From assembly GCA_049964655.1 (NCBI GenBank), contig JBMFXC010000009.1:1-49937 (forward strand): a stretch of 49,937 bases of DNA, in the 5' to 3' direction. A model generated the notes under the pieces. It did not search any database, had not been told where the DNA came from, and saw nothing but the letters and a program-made list of their open reading frames with translations. Source of the stretch: JAJZJT01 sp049964655 (GTDB taxonomy: Bacteria; Actinomycetota; Acidimicrobiia; Acidimicrobiales; RAAP-2). A program made the position numbers and the translations under genes. Shown one piece after another: positions 14,799 through 24,477 of the stretch (position 1 is its first letter; every line of letters starts with the position of its first letter).

Positions 14799-15402
14799 CC
14801 GTCTTCCCGGTACCGGTCAGCCCGCTGCGCTCTCGCTCGGCCGGTCGGCGGAGCTCGTCGGAGCCTACCGCTGGGTCGAGCTCGCCCTCTTTCGCGCCCT
14901 CGGCGAGTGGTCGACAGCCGACCCGCTGCCCGAGGTCCAGCTCGTCTTGGCGGAACAGAGTGCCCGGCACGGATGGCACGCCGAGCTGTGGGCGGACCGC
15001 CTCCCCGTCCTCGACGGCCTCGACCCCGACACCCTCACAGCTCCCCCCGCTCCGGCTGCCGCGGTGCTGGCCGTCCTGGTCGGCGCCGAGGCGGACGAGG
15101 CGCTCCCTGGTGTCCTGCCCCGCCTGGTCGGCCTGTTCCGGGTCGTGCTCCCCCGCCTGGTCGTCTCCTACCGCGACCACCTGGCCCGGACCGTCCCGAC
15201 GACCGACGGACCGACCGCACGTGCCCTCAGACTGGTCCTCGCCGACGAGGAGGAGGACTGGCGCACCGGTGAGCGTCTCGTCCAGCGGCTGCTGTCGCGT
15301 CCGCACGACGTCGAGGCCGCGGCCGCAGCTTTCGGGCGGCTCGAGGGCGTCGCCGTGGCAGCGGGCCTCCGGACCGGCCTCGTCGCCCTCCCCGACGCCT
15401 GA
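14791..15402 (+). CDS. Hypothetical helical protein
   Basis: A 203-residue protein I do not recognise. The GTG at 14791 overlaps the end of nadE by 8 nt, suggesting coupling. It is Ala/Leu-rich and predicted almost wholly helical, with segments such as GAYRWVELALFRALGEW, LVLAEQSARHGWHAELW and LRLVLADEEEDWRTGERLVQRLL. Spaced Glu/His residues (E in YRWVELAL, E-x2-ARHGWHAELW, H in SYRDHLAR, DEEEDW) are reminiscent of ferritin-like or hydroxylase di-iron helical bundles, but the spacing is only suggestive. No signal peptide or membrane helix. It is followed by a sigma factor gene with its own start region. Confidence 0.6.
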   Translation: MPDRLPGTGQPAALSLGRSAELVGAYRWVELALFRALGEWSTADPLPEVQLVLAEQSARHGWHAELWADRLPVLDGLDPDTLTAPPAPAAAVLAVLVGAEADEALPGVLPRLVGLFRVVLPRLVVSYRDHLARTVPTTDGPTARALRLVLADEEEDWRTGERLVQRLLSRPHDVEAAAAAFGRLEGVAVAAGLRTGLVALPDA

Positions 15403-15508
15403 GCCGCCCTCCCCACGGGCCTCTGGCGAGGTTGCCTCGGAGGTGCGCCACCACCTCGGCCGGTCGCTTGGTCCGGCCGGTGGGGGCTGGAGGACTTGAC
15501 GAGTCCGG

Positions 15509-15514
15509 TAAACT
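15509..15514 (+). promoter_or_regulatory. -10 hexamer TAAACT before sigma factor gene
   Basis: TAAACT lies only 3 nt before the annotated ATG at 15518, so transcription would start inside the first codons; the true start may then be one of the next in-frame starts (GTG/ATG about residues 5-9). Confidence 0.4.
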
Positions 15515-15517
15515 TCG

Positions 15518-16582
15518 ATGACAGCGACAGTGATGTGCCCGATGACGCCCCCTGGGGCCGCGGCACCCGGGCCACGGACCGGGGGCATGGCGGCACCGGG
15601 TGGCACCCGCCTCGGCGGGACAGATGCTAAGGACCCGGTGAAGGTGGCGAAAGAGCGGCTCGAACGAGACGACGAAGACCTGGTCCGGCTGTACCTGACC
15701 GACATCGGTCAGTACCCGTTGCTCACCAAGGACGACGAGGTCCGTCTCGCCCAGGCCATCGAGGCGGGCCGCGAGGCCGACGCCGAGCTGGCGGCGACCC
15801 CGAAGGGGCTGTCGGCGGCCCGCAAGCGCGAGCTGCGCAGGACGGTGATCCAGGGAGAGCAGGCCCAGCAGACGTTCGTCCAGTCGAACCTGCGCCTCGT
15901 GGTCTCGATCGCCAAGAAGTACCAGGCGTCCGGCCTCCCGCTCCTCGACCTCATCCAAGAGGGCAACCTCGGCTTGATGCACGCCGTCGAGAAGTTCGAC
16001 TGGCGCAAGGGGTTCAAGTTCTCGACCTACGCGACCTGGTGGATCCGCCAGGCCATCACCCGAGGGATCGCCAACACCGGGCGGACCATCCGGCTGCCCG
16101 TCCATGCCGGGGACACCCTCGCCCGGGTGCAGAAGGCGCAAGCCCGCCTCGAGCTCAAGTTCGGTCGTCCGGCCACCCTTGCCGAACTGGGTGCCGAGGT
16201 GGAGATGCCCGAGGACAAGCTGGTAGAGGCGCTGCGGTTCCGCGCCGAGCCGCTCTCGCTGTCCGAGCCGTTGCGTGAGGACGGGGACGCCGAGCTCGGC
16301 GACGTCGTGGAGGACCGTTCGGCTGAGTCGCCCTTCGAGGTTGCCGCCGTCTCCCTCCTCCCGGACGAGATCGGACGGCTGCTGTCGCCGCTCGACGAGC
16401 GGGAGCGCGAGATCCTCCGGCTCCGCTTCGGGCTCGATCGCGGTGAGCCGCGAACGCTGGAGGAGGTGGGTGAGCACTTCAACCTCACCCGGGAGCGCAT
16501 CCGGCAGATCGAGGCCCGGGCGATGTCGAAGTTGCGGCACCCTTCGTCGGACACCGGGGCACGCGACCTCCTCACGGTGTAG
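15518..16582 (+). CDS. RNA polymerase sigma-70 factor, RpoD/SigB-like
   Basis: A 354-residue group 1/2 sigma factor. Seen in order: region 1.2 (DLVRLYLTDIGQYPLLT), region 2 (VQSNLRLVVSIAKKYQASGLPLLDLIQEGNLGLMHAVEKFD then KFSTYATWWIRQAITR), region 3 (TLARVQKAQARLELKFGRPATLAEL) and region 4 (LDEREREILRLRFGL, TLEEVGEHFNLTRERIRQIE). It lacks the long region 1.1 of a typical principal sigma factor; the N-terminus (1-40) is Gly/Pro-rich. The region 2.4 helix would read TATAAT-like -10 boxes, in line with the TANNNT hexamers found throughout the window. It is probably an alternative principal-like sigma factor, though a principal role cannot be excluded. Confidence 0.9.
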   Translation: MTATVMCPMTPPGAAAPGPRTGGMAAPGGTRLGGTDAKDPVKVAKERLERDDEDLVRLYLTDIGQYPLLTKDDEVRLAQAIEAGREADAELAATPKGLSAARKRELRRTVIQGEQAQQTFVQSNLRLVVSIAKKYQASGLPLLDLIQEGNLGLMHAVEKFDWRKGFKFSTYATWWIRQAITRGIANTGRTIRLPVHAGDTLARVQKAQARLELKFGRPATLAELGAEVEMPEDKLVEALRFRAEPLSLSEPLREDGDAELGDVVEDRSAESPFEVAAVSLLPDEIGRLLSPLDEREREILRLRFGLDRGEPRTLEEVGEHFNLTRERIRQIEARAMSKLRHPSSDTGARDLLTV

Positions 16583-16712
16583 CAAGTCTGGTGTCCCCGG
16601 CCGCCGACCGGGCGCCCGTTCGGGTCCTTCGGGTACGGCTCGGCGGCGAGGTCGCGGCAGCACTTCCCGGTGCGGCCGTTGGCGCCACGTGGCCGTCGCC
16701 CTCGAGCGGAGC

Positions 16713-16718
16713 TACGAT
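16713..16718 (+). promoter_or_regulatory. -10 hexamer TACGAT before the 24-residue ORF
   Basis: TACGAT ends 6 nt before the ATG at 16725, the standard leaderless spacing in this window. It supports expression of the tiny ORF. Confidence 0.5.
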
Positions 16719-16724
16719 CGCTCC

Positions 16725-16799
16725 ATGAAGAAGCTCCTGGTCCTCGCCGTCCTCGTCGCCCTGGGTGTCGTCGCCGCCAAGCGGCTCAAGGCGGCCTGA
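16725..16799 (+). CDS. 24-residue membrane peptide, DLW-39-like
   Basis: A tiny open frame encoding a basic start (MKK), a single hydrophobic segment (LLVLAVLVALGVVAA) and a basic end (KRLKAA). The opening resembles the actinobacterial DLW-39 family of roughly 39-residue proteins, but the DLW signature that follows in that family is absent, so this is a shorter relative or an unrelated membrane peptide. A TACGAT box 6 nt upstream gives independent support for translation. It stands alone between the sigma factor and the minus-strand HAD gene. No function is known. Confidence 0.6.
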   Translation: MKKLLVLAVLVALGVVAAKRLKAA

Positions 16800-16953
16800 G
16801 GCGGCCACCCCGGTGCCGGGCTCCGCGGCCACCCCGGCGATGGCAACAGGGTCGCCCCGACGGTGGCAACGGGCACGGACGGCGTACCACTCCCGGTGTG
16901 ACCGGCCGGAGGACGGCCGGCCCCTCCGGCGCGGCCGGACGTCGGTTGCCGGA

Positions 16954-17007
16954 GCGCTCGTGACCAGGCGCCGGCTGTTCGGGCGCTCGTGACCAGGCGC
17001 CGGCTGT
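16954..17007. repeat. 25-bp direct repeat
   Basis: Two copies starting gcgctcgtgaccaggcgccg, at 16954-16978 and 16983-17007, in the 211-nt gap between the small ORF and the HAD gene stop. The rest of the gap shows no gene. Confidence 0.85.
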
Positions 17008-17010
17008 CGG

Positions 17011-17838
17011 CTAGCGAGCCCCCGTGGCCATGCGGAGCCCTGGGGGGTGGAGGCCGGGGCGGCGGCTCAGACGCCACGCCAGCACCACGCCGGCAGCGGC
17101 CACCGAGGCCGTCGCGGCAGCGATGGCCGTCGTCGGCGACACGGTCTGCACGCGTACCCGGTCACGCAGTCGAACCGGCTTGGTGAACTCGACGACGTCC
17201 CAACCCCGTTCCCGGGCCGTCTTGGCGAGCACCCGGTCGGGGTTGACCGCCACCGGATGACCGACCACCTCGAGCATGGGCAGGTCGGTGTAGGAGTCCG
17301 AATAGGCCGACGACGTGGCGAGGTCGAGGCCCTCCCGTTCGGCCAGTGCTCGGATGGCCTCGGCCTTGAACGGACCGTAGGCGTAGAACTCGACCTCGCC
17401 GGTGTAGCGCCCCACCTCGTCGACGACGGCCCGAGTGGCGATGGCGCCGTCGACCCCCAGGTGCTCGGCCAGCGGCTCGACGATCTCCTCGGGTGACGCC
17501 GAGACGAGGTAGACCCGGTCACCGTTGGCCCGGTGCGCCTCGATCAGGTCGAGCGCCTCGGCGTAGATGATCGGCTCGACCGTCTCCTCGAGCGCTTCGC
17601 GGACGATCTGACGGGTACGGTCGCGGTCCCACCCCTTGGTGAGGGCGAGCATCGACTCGCGGACCCGGGCCAACTTCTCCTCGCTGGCGCCGAGGTGGAG
17701 GTAGATCACCTGGGAGACGAGGGCCCGGACGACCAGCCGTCGGTTGATCAGCCCGCCCCGGTAGAAGTGACGCCCGAAGGCGGCGATCGACGCCTTGGCG
17801 ATCACCGTCTTGTCGAGGTCGAAGAACGCGGCCCGCAC
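17011..17838 (-). CDS. HAD-IB family phosphatase (SerB-like)
   Basis: A 275-residue HAD hydrolase. Seen: motif I FFDLDKT (nucleophile D7, acid D9), motif II in VYLVSASPEEIVEPLAEHLG, and motif III SAYSDSYTDLPMLEVVG; the layout fits the HAD-IB subfamily that includes phosphoserine phosphatase-like enzymes and lipid-related phosphatases. The C-terminus has a hydrophobic stretch (about 236-258) followed by a basic tail, so it may be tail-anchored to the membrane. The GTG at 17838 follows the TrkA stop by only 2 nt, so it is the last gene of a trkA-trkA-HAD unit. Substrate is not known. Confidence 0.85.
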   Translation of the reverse strand: MRAAFFDLDKTVIAKASIAAFGRHFYRGGLINRRLVVRALVSQVIYLHLGASEEKLARVRESMLALTKGWDRDRTRQIVREALEETVEPIIYAEALDLIEAHRANGDRVYLVSASPEEIVEPLAEHLGVDGAIATRAVVDEVGRYTGEVEFYAYGPFKAEAIRALAEREGLDLATSSAYSDSYTDLPMLEVVGHPVAVNPDRVLAKTARERGWDVVEFTKPVRLRDRVRVQTVSPTTAIAAATASVAAAGVVLAWRLSRRPGLHPPGLRMATGAR

Positions 17839-17840
17839 CG

Positions 17841-18503
17841 TCAGCCTCCGATGAGGAGCTGCTGGACGGTGTCCTCGGCCTCGGCCGTGACCAGGATGAG
17901 CACCTCGTCCCCGACGGCGAGGCGGGTGTCACCCCGCGGCACGATGAGCCGGTCGTCGCGCACCACGGCGACGATAGTGGCGTCGCGGGGGATCCCGAGC
18001 TCGGCGAGCGTCACCCCGACGGCCGGCGAGTCGTCGGCCAAGGTCACCTCGACGAGATGGGCGCTCCCGCCTTCGAAGCGTAGGAGACGGACCAGGGCGC
18101 CCACCGAGACGGCCTCTTCGACGAGGGCGGTGAGGAGCTGGGGGGTCGAGACCGACACGTCGACGCCCCAGCTTTCGGTGAAGAGCCACTGGTTCTTCGG
18201 GTGGTTCACCCGTGCCACCACCCGCGGCACGGCGAACTCCTGCTTGGCCAGCAGGGAGACGACCAGGTTGTCCTCGTCGTCCCCGGTGGCTGCCACCACC
18301 ACGTCGACGGAGGCCAGGCCGGCGGCGTCGAGCGAGGAGACCTCGCAGGCATCGGCCGCCACCCAGGTGACGTCGAGCTCGTCGGCCAGGCGGGCGACCA
18401 GGTCGGGGTCCCGTTCGATGACCAGTACGTCGTGACCGTTGCGGTGGAGCTCGGCGGCGATGGCCGTGCCGACGCTGCCACCCCCGGCGATCGCCACTCT
18501 CAT
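17841..18503 (-). CDS. trkA: TrkA-family potassium uptake regulatory protein (second copy)
   Basis: A 220-residue cytosolic gating subunit for a potassium transporter. It has an RCK_N Rossmann domain (VAIAGGGSVGTAIAAELHRNGHDV, then VIERDPDLV with an acidic residue for NAD(H) binding) and an RCK_C domain (VTLADDSPAVGVTLAELGIPRDATIVAVVRDDRLIVPRGDTRLAVGDEVLIL). The ATG at 18503 overlaps the stop of the preceding trkA gene (ATGA). The pair matches the adjacent ceoB-ceoC genes of mycobacteria as I recall them. RCK_C domains bind c-di-AMP in some bacteria, relevant to disA in this window, but that is not shown here. Confidence 0.9.
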   Translation of the reverse strand: MRVAIAGGGSVGTAIAAELHRNGHDVLVIERDPDLVARLADELDVTWVAADACEVSSLDAAGLASVDVVVAATGDDEDNLVVSLLAKQEFAVPRVVARVNHPKNQWLFTESWGVDVSVSTPQLLTALVEEAVSVGALVRLLRFEGGSAHLVEVTLADDSPAVGVTLAELGIPRDATIVAVVRDDRLIVPRGDTRLAVGDEVLILVTAEAEDTVQQLLIGG

Positions 18504-19225
18504 CGTGCCCCTCCGATCGACGACGGGCCGGCCACCGGAGGCGTCTCGGCGTCTTCCGGCTCGGGTCGGCCGGACTCGAGTCGCGCCGTCAGCGCCTCGA
18601 TCGACGACGGTGGCACGGCGAAGTGGAGGACGTCGCCGTCCTGTCCGACCAGATCGGCCACGTCGAGACGGGCCACCCCGGCTCGGGTCACCGAGACGAG
18701 GGAGAACGCTCCGGGCATGGACAGGCCGGCGAGGCGCCGACCGGCCCACCACTCCGGCAGGTCTCGCTCGACCAGGGCGAGGGTCCCCGTGGTGTCCGTC
18801 CACTCGACGTCGGGCCCTCCGGGCAGGAGCCGCCGGCGCACCTGGTCGATGGTCCACGACACGGTGGCGACGGTGGGGATACCGAGCCGCAGGTAGATCT
18901 GGGCCCGCCGGGGGTCGTAGATGCGGGCGACCACATGGGGGATCTCGTAGGTCTCACGGGCGATCCGAGCCGTCAGGATGTTCGAATTGTCGCCGCTCGT
19001 CACCGCGGCCAAGGCGTCGGCGCGACCGGCCCCGGCCCGGTCGAGGTCGTCCCGGTCGAACCCGGAGCCGACCACCGTCGTCCCCGTCCACTCGGAGGGC
19101 AGGCGCCGGAACGCCTTGGGATTGCGGTCCACGATGGCGACCGTGTGCCCGAGGTTGGCGACCTCGAGAGCAAGGCCCGATCCGACCCTGCCACAACCGA
19201 CGACGATGACGTGCACGGCGACCAT
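18500..19225 (-). CDS. trkA: TrkA-family potassium uptake regulatory protein (first copy)
   Basis: A 241-residue homologue of the next gene: RCK_N with VIVVGCGRVGSGLALEVANLGH and VDRNPKAF, then the TrkA segments VTSGDNSNILTARIARETYEIPHVVARIYDPRRAQIYLRLGI, and a weaker RCK_C domain towards the end (FSLVSVTRAGVARLDVADLVGQDGDVLHFAVP). The start is uncertain: ATG 19225 is chosen because the Rossmann strand begins right after it; an in-frame ATG lies 6 codons upstream and a GTG 3 codons downstream. It is divergent from the KimA-like permease, so both may be part of one potassium system. Confidence 0.88.
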   Translation of the reverse strand: MVAVHVIVVGCGRVGSGLALEVANLGHTVAIVDRNPKAFRRLPSEWTGTTVVGSGFDRDDLDRAGAGRADALAAVTSGDNSNILTARIARETYEIPHVVARIYDPRRAQIYLRLGIPTVATVSWTIDQVRRRLLPGGPDVEWTDTTGTLALVERDLPEWWAGRRLAGLSMPGAFSLVSVTRAGVARLDVADLVGQDGDVLHFAVPPSSIEALTARLESGRPEPEDAETPPVAGPSSIGGAR

Positions 19226-19340
19226 GCAACACGCACGGAGCATCGATGACAACTCGTGCCCTCCGACCGTTGCCCGCCCGGAGGGCCCACGAGCCGCCTC
19301 GGCGGACCTGGGCACGCTGGCGGCATGGTTGACTTGACGG

Positions 19341-21794
19341 GTGGACGAACCCGCAACCGGCGGCGACCCTGCTGCTGTGACCGTGGCTGCCGGATCGAGG
19401 TCAGGCGACACCGCCCTCCGCCCACCTGGGCTCGGGCGGCCGTCAGCGCCCGCCCGCTCGCTGTCTCCGCGACCCGACGTTGCCGCCGCGGTCGACCTCC
19501 CCGAGACGCTGCGCTACCGCCTGAAGAACGCCCTCCTCGGTCCCCCGCTGGTCAACGAGCAGCTGAGCAGCGAACGGCTCGGTCGGCCCACCGCGCTCGG
19601 CGTGCTGGCGCCTGACTGTATCTCGTCCTCGGCCTACGGCACCGAGGAGATGCTCAACCAGATGGTCCGCTTCGTGGGCGTCGCCGCCTTCACGCTGGTG
19701 GTCCCCATCACGCTTGCCATCCTCGGCGTGCTCTTCTTCGTCACGCTGTCCTACCTCGACGTCCTGAAGCTGTACACCAAGTCGGGTGGGGCCTACGTGG
19801 TGGCCCGCGAGAACCTCGGCCCCAACATCGCCCAGGTGGCTGCCGTTGCCCTCCTCATCGACTACACGGTCACCGTCGCCGTGCAGACGGCGGCCGGCAC
19901 CGCGGCACTGACCTCGGCGTTCCACCAGCTCATGCCCTACACGGTCCCCATCACCGTCGGGGTGGTGGTCGTGCTCCTCTACGGCAACCTCCGGGGCATC
20001 CGCGAAGCGGGCCGTATCTTCGCCTTCCCCACTTACTTCTTCATCTTCTCGCTGGGCGCGACCATCGTGGCCGGCTACGTCCGGGCTCTGCTCGGCCAGC
20101 TGCACCCCCACCCCTTCCCGGCTGCCGGCATCGGACCGGTGGGGAGCCCCGGCCACGGCCTGTTGATGGGCCTGGCCTTCATCACCCTGCTCCGGGCGTT
20201 CGCCAACGGCGGGTCGTCGCTCACCGGCCTCGAGGCCATCTCGAACGGCGTGGCGTCGTTCCGCCCCCCCACTGGTCGGAACGCCCGGTTCACCCTCGTC
20301 GTCATGAGCTCGGTGCTCGCCTTCCTCGTCTTCGGGGTCACCATGCTCGCCCACTGGACCCATGCCGTCCCGTACGCAGCGGGCTCGCCCACGGTGGTCT
20401 CCCAAGAGGTCCGATTCGTCTTCGGCAGCGGTCCCGCCGGGACGACCATCTTCTACGTGGTCCAGCTGGCCACCCTCCTCATCCTCTACACCGGGGCCAA
20501 CACCAGCTTCAACGGCTTCCCGTTCCTCGCCAGCTTCGTGGCCGAGGACTCGTTCCTTCCCCGGCAGCTCACCCGACGCGGCCATCGCCTGGCGTTCTCC
20601 AACGGCATCATCGTGCTGGCGATCGTGGCCGTCGCCCTCCTGCTTGCCACCGGCGCCAAAGTCGACAGCCTGGTCGCGCTCTACGCCATCGGCGTGTTCA
20701 CCGGATTCGCCATGGCCGGTGCCGGCATGACGCGCCACCACCTCACCCACCGCGAGGGGCGGTGGCGCCGACGTGTCGTCGTGAACGCCTTCTCGGCCGT
20801 CCTCACCGCCTTCATCGTGCTTATCTTCGCCGTCGTCAAGTTCACCGAAGGAGCCTGGGTGGTCGTGGTGCTGGGCCCGCTCATGTACGTCGGGCTCCTC
20901 CGCATGCACCGGCAGTACGGGCGCGAGTCGGCCCAGCTCGAACAGGGTGCCCAGGCTGCCGCCGAAGCCCCGGTGCTCAGCCGCCACGTGGTGGTCGTCC
21001 TGGTCGACCGGCTCGACCTGGCGACGGCCAGAGCCCTCCAGTACGCCCGCACGCTCCACCCGGACGAGCTGCGAGCCGTCCACTTCTGCATCGACAACCG
21101 CGAGGCCCGTGCCCTCGAGGCCGAGTGGCGCCGGCTCGGCCTGAGCCGCCTGCCCCTCGACGTCGTCGAGTGCCCCGACCGGCGGCTGACCCGGGCCACG
21201 CTCGAGCTGGCCGCCGGCTCCGTGGCCGACGGGGACACCGAGCTCTCCATCCTGCTGCCCCGCCGCGGCTACTCCGGTGGATGGAACCGGCTGCTCCACG
21301 ACCGAACCGCCGACCGAATTGCCACGGCGGTGGGCCAGCTTCCCCATGTCAATGCCACGATCGTGCCCTACCAGCTCTCGGGCGGCTGGCTGTCCCGACG
21401 GCGCCAGTGGGGTCGCGACCGGGCCGGAGCGGTCAGCTCTGGCGCGACCACCGAGCGTCGTCAGGAGTCCCGACGTGACGCCGCCGCCAGTTCGGCAGTC
21501 GGCAGTAGGACCGACCCCATCGGTTCCGTCGAGTGGCGCTCTCGGGCCCGCGTGGCCGGTCGGGTGAAGTCGGTCCGGGTCCAGCCCCGAGCGGGAACGG
21601 CCAACCTCGAGTGCGTACTGGCCGACGACACGGGGACGCTCCTGCTCGTCTTCCAGGGCCGCCGCCGCATCCCCGGCATCGAGCCAGGGACGCGCCTGGT
21701 CGCCGAGGGGATGGTGGGTGACTGGCTGCGCCGCCAGGCGATGCTGAACCCGGACTACGAGATCGTCGCCGGTCCCGATGTCGACGAGCTCTGA
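19341..21794 (+). CDS. APC-superfamily permease (KimA-like) with C-terminal OB-fold
   Basis: An 817-residue fusion. A disordered N-terminus (1-55) is followed by an APC-type transporter with about 12 membrane helices: the start PTALGVLAPDCISSSAYGTEEML and TKSGGAYVVARENLGP are typical of the KimA/YdaO potassium transporter group. After it comes a cytosolic alpha/beta domain (about 545-680), and finally a stretch beginning near 727 (VEWRSRARVAGRVKSVRVQP, LLLVFQGRRRIPGIEPGTRLVAEG) that looks like a nucleic-acid-binding type OB-fold. In mycobacteria, as I recall, a related permease, ceoB/ceoC and a separate OB-fold protein are neighbours, so this would be a fusion of neighbours. GTG start at 19341 is provisional. 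Potassium as substrate is inferred from the family and the divergent trkA genes. Confidence 0.8.
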   Translation: MDEPATGGDPAAVTVAAGSRSGDTALRPPGLGRPSAPARSLSPRPDVAAAVDLPETLRYRLKNALLGPPLVNEQLSSERLGRPTALGVLAPDCISSSAYGTEEMLNQMVRFVGVAAFTLVVPITLAILGVLFFVTLSYLDVLKLYTKSGGAYVVARENLGPNIAQVAAVALLIDYTVTVAVQTAAGTAALTSAFHQLMPYTVPITVGVVVVLLYGNLRGIREAGRIFAFPTYFFIFSLGATIVAGYVRALLGQLHPHPFPAAGIGPVGSPGHGLLMGLAFITLLRAFANGGSSLTGLEAISNGVASFRPPTGRNARFTLVVMSSVLAFLVFGVTMLAHWTHAVPYAAGSPTVVSQEVRFVFGSGPAGTTIFYVVQLATLLILYTGANTSFNGFPFLASFVAEDSFLPRQLTRRGHRLAFSNGIIVLAIVAVALLLATGAKVDSLVALYAIGVFTGFAMAGAGMTRHHLTHREGRWRRRVVVNAFSAVLTAFIVLIFAVVKFTEGAWVVVVLGPLMYVGLLRMHRQYGRESAQLEQGAQAAAEAPVLSRHVVVVLVDRLDLATARALQYARTLHPDELRAVHFCIDNREARALEAEWRRLGLSRLPLDVVECPDRRLTRATLELAAGSVADGDTELSILLPRRGYSGGWNRLLHDRTADRIATAVGQLPHVNATIVPYQLSGGWLSRRRQWGRDRAGAVSSGATTERRQESRRDAAASSAVGSRTDPIGSVEWRSRARVAGRVKSVRVQPRAGTANLECVLADDTGTLLLVFQGRRRIPGIEPGTRLVAEGMVGDWLRRQAMLNPDYEIVAGPDVDEL

Positions 21795-21828
21795 CGCCTT
21801 CCCACCGGACCGCCGGAAGTCGTCGTCC

Positions 21829-21858
21829 TTGCCGCGTCTCCCGGTTTGTGGTTATGTT
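21829..21858 (+). promoter_or_regulatory. Promoter of hppA (TTGCCG, 18 nt, TATGTT)
   Basis: -35 TTGCCG at 21829-21834 and -10 TATGTT at 21853-21858 predict a start near 21865, about 170 nt before the hppA ATG. This leader is far longer than those of other genes here. Confidence 0.55.
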
Positions 21859-21864
21859 CGGCCC

Positions 21865-22034
21865 GCATCACCAGGGGAGGCAGCGCACCCGGTGCGCAAC
21901 CGGGAGCGGCCGTCCGGCCACCCGGCAGTCTCCGGGGCGAGCAAGGGAGGCACGCCCGGTGGCGCCGACGAGGTCCGACAGATGGCGAACGAGCCCGCAC
22001 GCCCCGCTGCGGTGAACCGAAGGGAGCAGCACCG
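21865..22034 (+). promoter_or_regulatory. Structured 5' leader of hppA, candidate riboswitch
   Basis: The 170-nt leader contains a hairpin GCGCA/TGCGC (21883-21887 with 21893-21897), then a nested pair of stems CCGGG/CCCGG (21900-21904 with 21921-21925) enclosing GGCC/GGCC (21908-21911 with 21916-21919). It ends with GGTGAACCGAAGGGAG before the start codon, which supplies the ribosome-binding site. I could not match it to a known riboswitch class with confidence. Confidence 0.45.
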
Positions 22035-24365
<2,331 letters not shown>

Positions 24366-24445
24366 GGCCTCCTGGCCCACTGTCCAGCCGGACCGCACGT
24401 GCTGGCCAACCGTCCTGCCGGGACGAAGTGGTTGGCGCGCCGGTA

Positions 24446-24474
24446 TTGACAGTGACGCCACCGGCCACCACCCT
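24446..24474 (+). promoter_or_regulatory. Promoter of topA (TTGACA, 17 nt, CACCCT)
   Basis: A consensus -35, TTGACA at 24446-24451, is spaced 17 nt from a degenerate -10, CACCCT (24469-24474). Transcription would begin near 24481, favouring the ATG at 24487 as the start codon. Confidence 0.5.
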
Positions 24475-24477
24475 GTC

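Noticed and set aside
15496..15514. Classical -35/-10 promoter TTGACG/TAAACT before the sigma gene
   Set aside because: The spacing is only 7 nt, too short for a sigma-70 promoter; only the -10 was kept.
16954..17007. Attachment site or transposon footprint
   Set aside because: A 25-bp duplication without nearby integrase, transposase or tRNA end; simple duplication is the plainer reading.
21865..22034. Definite ydaO (c-di-AMP) riboswitch before hppA
   Set aside because: The context fits but I could not find the consensus segments with confidence, so it is listed only as an unassigned structured leader.
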